Origin: Coleofasciculus sp937127375
GTDB lineage: Bacteria > Cyanobacteriota > Cyanobacteriia > Cyanobacteriales > Coleofasciculaceae
NCBI GenBank assembly: GCA_040218875.1
Contig: JAVJQP010000008.1
Length of the DNA stretch: 64,000 nt
Strand: one strand, 5' to 3'
The notes beneath the pieces were generated by a model. That model saw only the letters and a list, made by a program, of their open reading frames with translations. It was not told the DNA's origin and searched no databases. The translations under genes and the position numbers were made by a program. Of this stretch, positions 62,182 through 64,000 are shown one piece after another. How positions within the stretch are numbered: the stretch's first letter is position 1; every line of letters starts with the position of its first letter.

Positions 62182-63210
62182 ATGGTGAGCAATCTCTCAA
62201 ATTCTCAATCCAGCTCATCTCAAGCTGATACAACCTCACAAACCAATCAGGCTCATGCACACTCCCACCGGAGACCGGCGCCAGAAGCCACCCTCGCCAT
62301 TCTCGGCGCTGGTGCTTGGGGTAAAGCGTTGGCAACAATTGCCAGACATAAGAATCATCAAGTTCGACTGTGGTCTCGCAGCAGCGAGGAATCTCTAGAA
62401 GAGGTATTAGCGGATATTGATATGCTAGTCTCCGCGATTCCAATGAAAGGGGTGGCGACGACGGCGGCTAAAATTCAAGAAATTGGTTTGCCGGATTATG
62501 TGACAATTATTACCGCCACCAAGGGATTAGACCCAGAGACAACTCGTACCCCTTCTCAAATCTGGGAAGCTGACTTTCCCAACCATCCTATTGTGGTACT
62601 CTCCGGTCCCAATCTCTCCAAAGAAATTGAGCAAGAACTCCCCGCCGCCACAGTGGTGTCGAGTACAGATATGGCAGCCGCTTCTGAAGTGCAAACGGTA
62701 TTTTCCTCCAGTCTCTTCCGAGTGTACACCAGTCCAGATCCCCTTGGCACCGAACTCGGAGGAACTCTGAAAAACGTGATTGCGATCGCGGTTGGGGTTT
62801 GTGATGGTCTAAAATTGGGTACCAACGCCAAATCTGCCCTGATTACCCGTGCGTTAACTGAAATCCTTCGGGTTGGAACTCACTTAGGCGGACAAACGGA
62901 AACCTTCTTCGGATTATCAGGTTTGGGCGATATGCTAGCGACTTGCAGTAGTGTACTCAGCCGTAATTATCGCGTCGGTTACGGTTTAGCCCAGGGAAAA
63001 AAATTGGAGCAAATTCTCGAAGAATTACAAAGTACCGCCGAAGGGGTAAACACAGCCAATGTATTGGTTAAAATTGCCAATCGCGAGCAGATCCCCATCC
63101 CCATCTGTCGGCAAGTTTATCGCCTACTCAACCATAAAATTACGCCCCAAGAGGCTGTAGAAGCATTGATGGAGCGGGATTTGAAGGCAGAATTTTGCGA
63201 TTTGTTCTAA
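62182..63210 (+). CDS. gpsA: NAD(P)H-dependent glycerol-3-phosphate dehydrogenase GpsA (342 aa)
   Basis: A Ser/Thr/His-rich N-terminus of about 36 residues precedes the Rossmann domain: ILGAGAWGKALATIA, VRLWSRSS, LSGPNLSKEI and LGGTLKNVIAIAVGVCDGL with the catalytic Lys, then KSALITRALTEILRVG and GLSGLGDMLATC. It reduces dihydroxyacetone phosphate to glycerol 3-phosphate for phospholipids and, here, for glucosylglycerol via GgpS. The upstream extension may be a mis-chosen start; a later ATG is not available before the fold begins. Confidence 0.92.
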   Translation: MVSNLSNSQSSSSQADTTSQTNQAHAHSHRRPAPEATLAILGAGAWGKALATIARHKNHQVRLWSRSSEESLEEVLADIDMLVSAIPMKGVATTAAKIQEIGLPDYVTIITATKGLDPETTRTPSQIWEADFPNHPIVVLSGPNLSKEIEQELPAATVVSSTDMAAASEVQTVFSSSLFRVYTSPDPLGTELGGTLKNVIAIAVGVCDGLKLGTNAKSALITRALTEILRVGTHLGGQTETFFGLSGLGDMLATCSSVLSRNYRVGYGLAQGKKLEQILEELQSTAEGVNTANVLVKIANREQIPIPICRQVYRLLNHKITPQEAVEALMERDLKAEFCDLF

Positions 63211-63332
63211 ACCGTTACCTAAGACATCAGCAAGTCTAGGCAGAAAAGCTCATATCTAGGCTTGCTGCTTACTTTCTGCTTCATCTGGGTGATAACACAG
63301 ATTTCACAGATTGAATAACATTCTGTAGGATT

Positions 63333-64000
63333 ATGCAGACTAGCCAAAAACTCTCCCTTCCTACCATGGGCTGCGGAACGTGGGCGTGGGGAAATCGACT
63401 ACTCTGGGGATACGACGAAAGCATGGATGACGAGTTGCAAGCTGTCTTTAATCTGTGTGTAAGCAACGGCGTCACCTTATTTGATACGGGTGATTCTTAT
63501 GGAACAGGCAGATTAAATGGACGCAGTGAGCAACTCCTGGGACGATTCTCTAGCGACTATTCTGGTATAAACCAAGAGAACCTATGCATTGCCACCAAGC
63601 TAGCCGCCTATCCCTGGCGATTGACACGCGGCTCAATTGTATCCGCCTGTCAAGCCTCTGCACGACGGTTGGGACGAAATGTTGATTTAGCACAGATGCA
63701 TTGGTCTACTGCTAATTATGCACCGTGGCAAGAAGAACGGCTTTTGGATGGTTTGGCTGATCTCTACGAAAAAGGACTGGTGAAGGGAGTTGGACTCTCT
63801 AATTATGGACCCAAACGACTTCAAGAAATTTATCCCAAATTTAAAGAGCGAGGGGTTCCGATTGCTACGTTACAAGTCCAGTATTCACTCTTGTCTACTT
63901 ATCCTGTTACCGAATTGGGTATCAAAGACGTTTGTGATCAATTGGGAATTCAACTGATTGCCTATAGTCCTCTGGCGTTAGGATTGTTGACGGGAAAGTA
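63333..64000 (+). CDS. Aldo/keto reductase, 3' end beyond the window (at least 222 aa)
   Basis: Partial: LPTMGCGTWAWG, TLFDTGDSYGTGR (catalytic D and Y), IATKLAAYPW (Lys), LAQMHWS (His) and KGVGLSNYGPKRLQ match the aldo/keto reductase barrel, which reduces aldehydes and ketones with NADPH. The window ends in SPLALGLLTG. The start ATG 63333 follows 'gtagga'; upstream 'gataacacagatttcaca' is shared with the R-repeat tails at 450 and 2935. Confidence 0.85.
   Translation, partial: MQTSQKLSLPTMGCGTWAWGNRLLWGYDESMDDELQAVFNLCVSNGVTLFDTGDSYGTGRLNGRSEQLLGRFSSDYSGINQENLCIATKLAAYPWRLTRGSIVSACQASARRLGRNVDLAQMHWSTANYAPWQEERLLDGLADLYEKGLVKGVGLSNYGPKRLQEIYPKFKERGVPIATLQVQYSLLSTYPVTELGIKDVCDQLGIQLIAYSPLALGLLTGK

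Noticed and set aside
1..64000. tRNA or rRNA genes
   Set aside because: No segment with a convincing T-loop GTTCGA and acceptor pairing was found; GTTCGATTCC near 17567 is part of the HIP1 repeat.

Overview
The window comes from a cyanobacterium. The palindrome GCGATCGC (HIP1) recurs throughout. Marker genes include an allophycocyanin-B alpha subunit (apcD), a GUN4-domain protein, Ycf35 and Ycf46 homologues, a DUF3285 protein, PEP-CTERM-type secreted proteins, and glucosylglycerol-phosphate synthase (ggpS) next to two glycerol-3-phosphate dehydrogenases. ggpS points to a salt-tolerant or marine/mat-forming strain. The repeat-rich, toxin-rich accessory DNA fits a large filamentous genome of the Coleofasciculus/Microcoleus type, but the genus is inference only.

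Layout. (1) 1-3.4 kb: a vapBC-type pair and an Rpn-family nuclease gene separated by three copies of a 290-430 bp repeat. (2) 3.4-14.2 kb: a probable surface-glycosylation locus with a SAM methyltransferase, a type IV pilin-like protein, two TPR/SPINDLY (GT41) glycosyltransferases and two FkbM methyltransferases. A DUF4365 two-gene module sits inside it. (3) 11.7-26.1 kb: an accessory region full of 58-bp hairpin repeats and HIP1-phased 35-bp ladders. It holds several copies, at different stages of decay, of a DUF4351-like Rpn-type gene, the DUF4365 pair, an HNH pair and a vapBC pair. (4) 26.1-35.6 kb: an ATPase-nuclease fusion, then mostly core genes (apcD, rlmD, an anti-sigma-type ATPase, asnS). 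(5) 35.6-41 kb: a GIY-YIG gene, a broken winged-helix gene and a DUF4058 gene between 105-bp direct repeats, then a PEP-CTERM protein and a 36-bp tandem repeat. (6) 41-46.9 kb: a housekeeping run (DUF3285, ybeY, dgkA, trpG/pabA, a metallo-beta-lactamase-fold protein), a fic gene broken by two insertions and an end truncation, and a GDSL esterase. (7) 47-57.8 kb: a 1478-residue hybrid histidine kinase with a duplicated REC-Hpt segment, GUN4, a monooxygenase-fold protein, ycf35, ycf46, an RHH protein, a lipoprotein and a NarL-type regulator. (8) 58.7-64 kb: ggpS, glpD, gpsA and the start of an aldo/keto reductase gene cut by the window end.

How genes work together. The clearest pathway is compatible-solute synthesis: GpsA makes glycerol 3-phosphate, GgpS joins it to ADP-glucose, and GlpD can drain glycerol 3-phosphate. 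The pilin/GT41/FkbM block plausibly makes and decorates a surface structure. The accessory zone looks like a sink for nuclease and toxin genes whose copies are duplicated and then eroded by recombination between repeats and by very small insertions. The candidate undescribed system is the DUF4365 nuclease-like protein with its translationally coupled partner, present twice as an intact pair. No tRNA, rRNA or CRISPR array was recognised.
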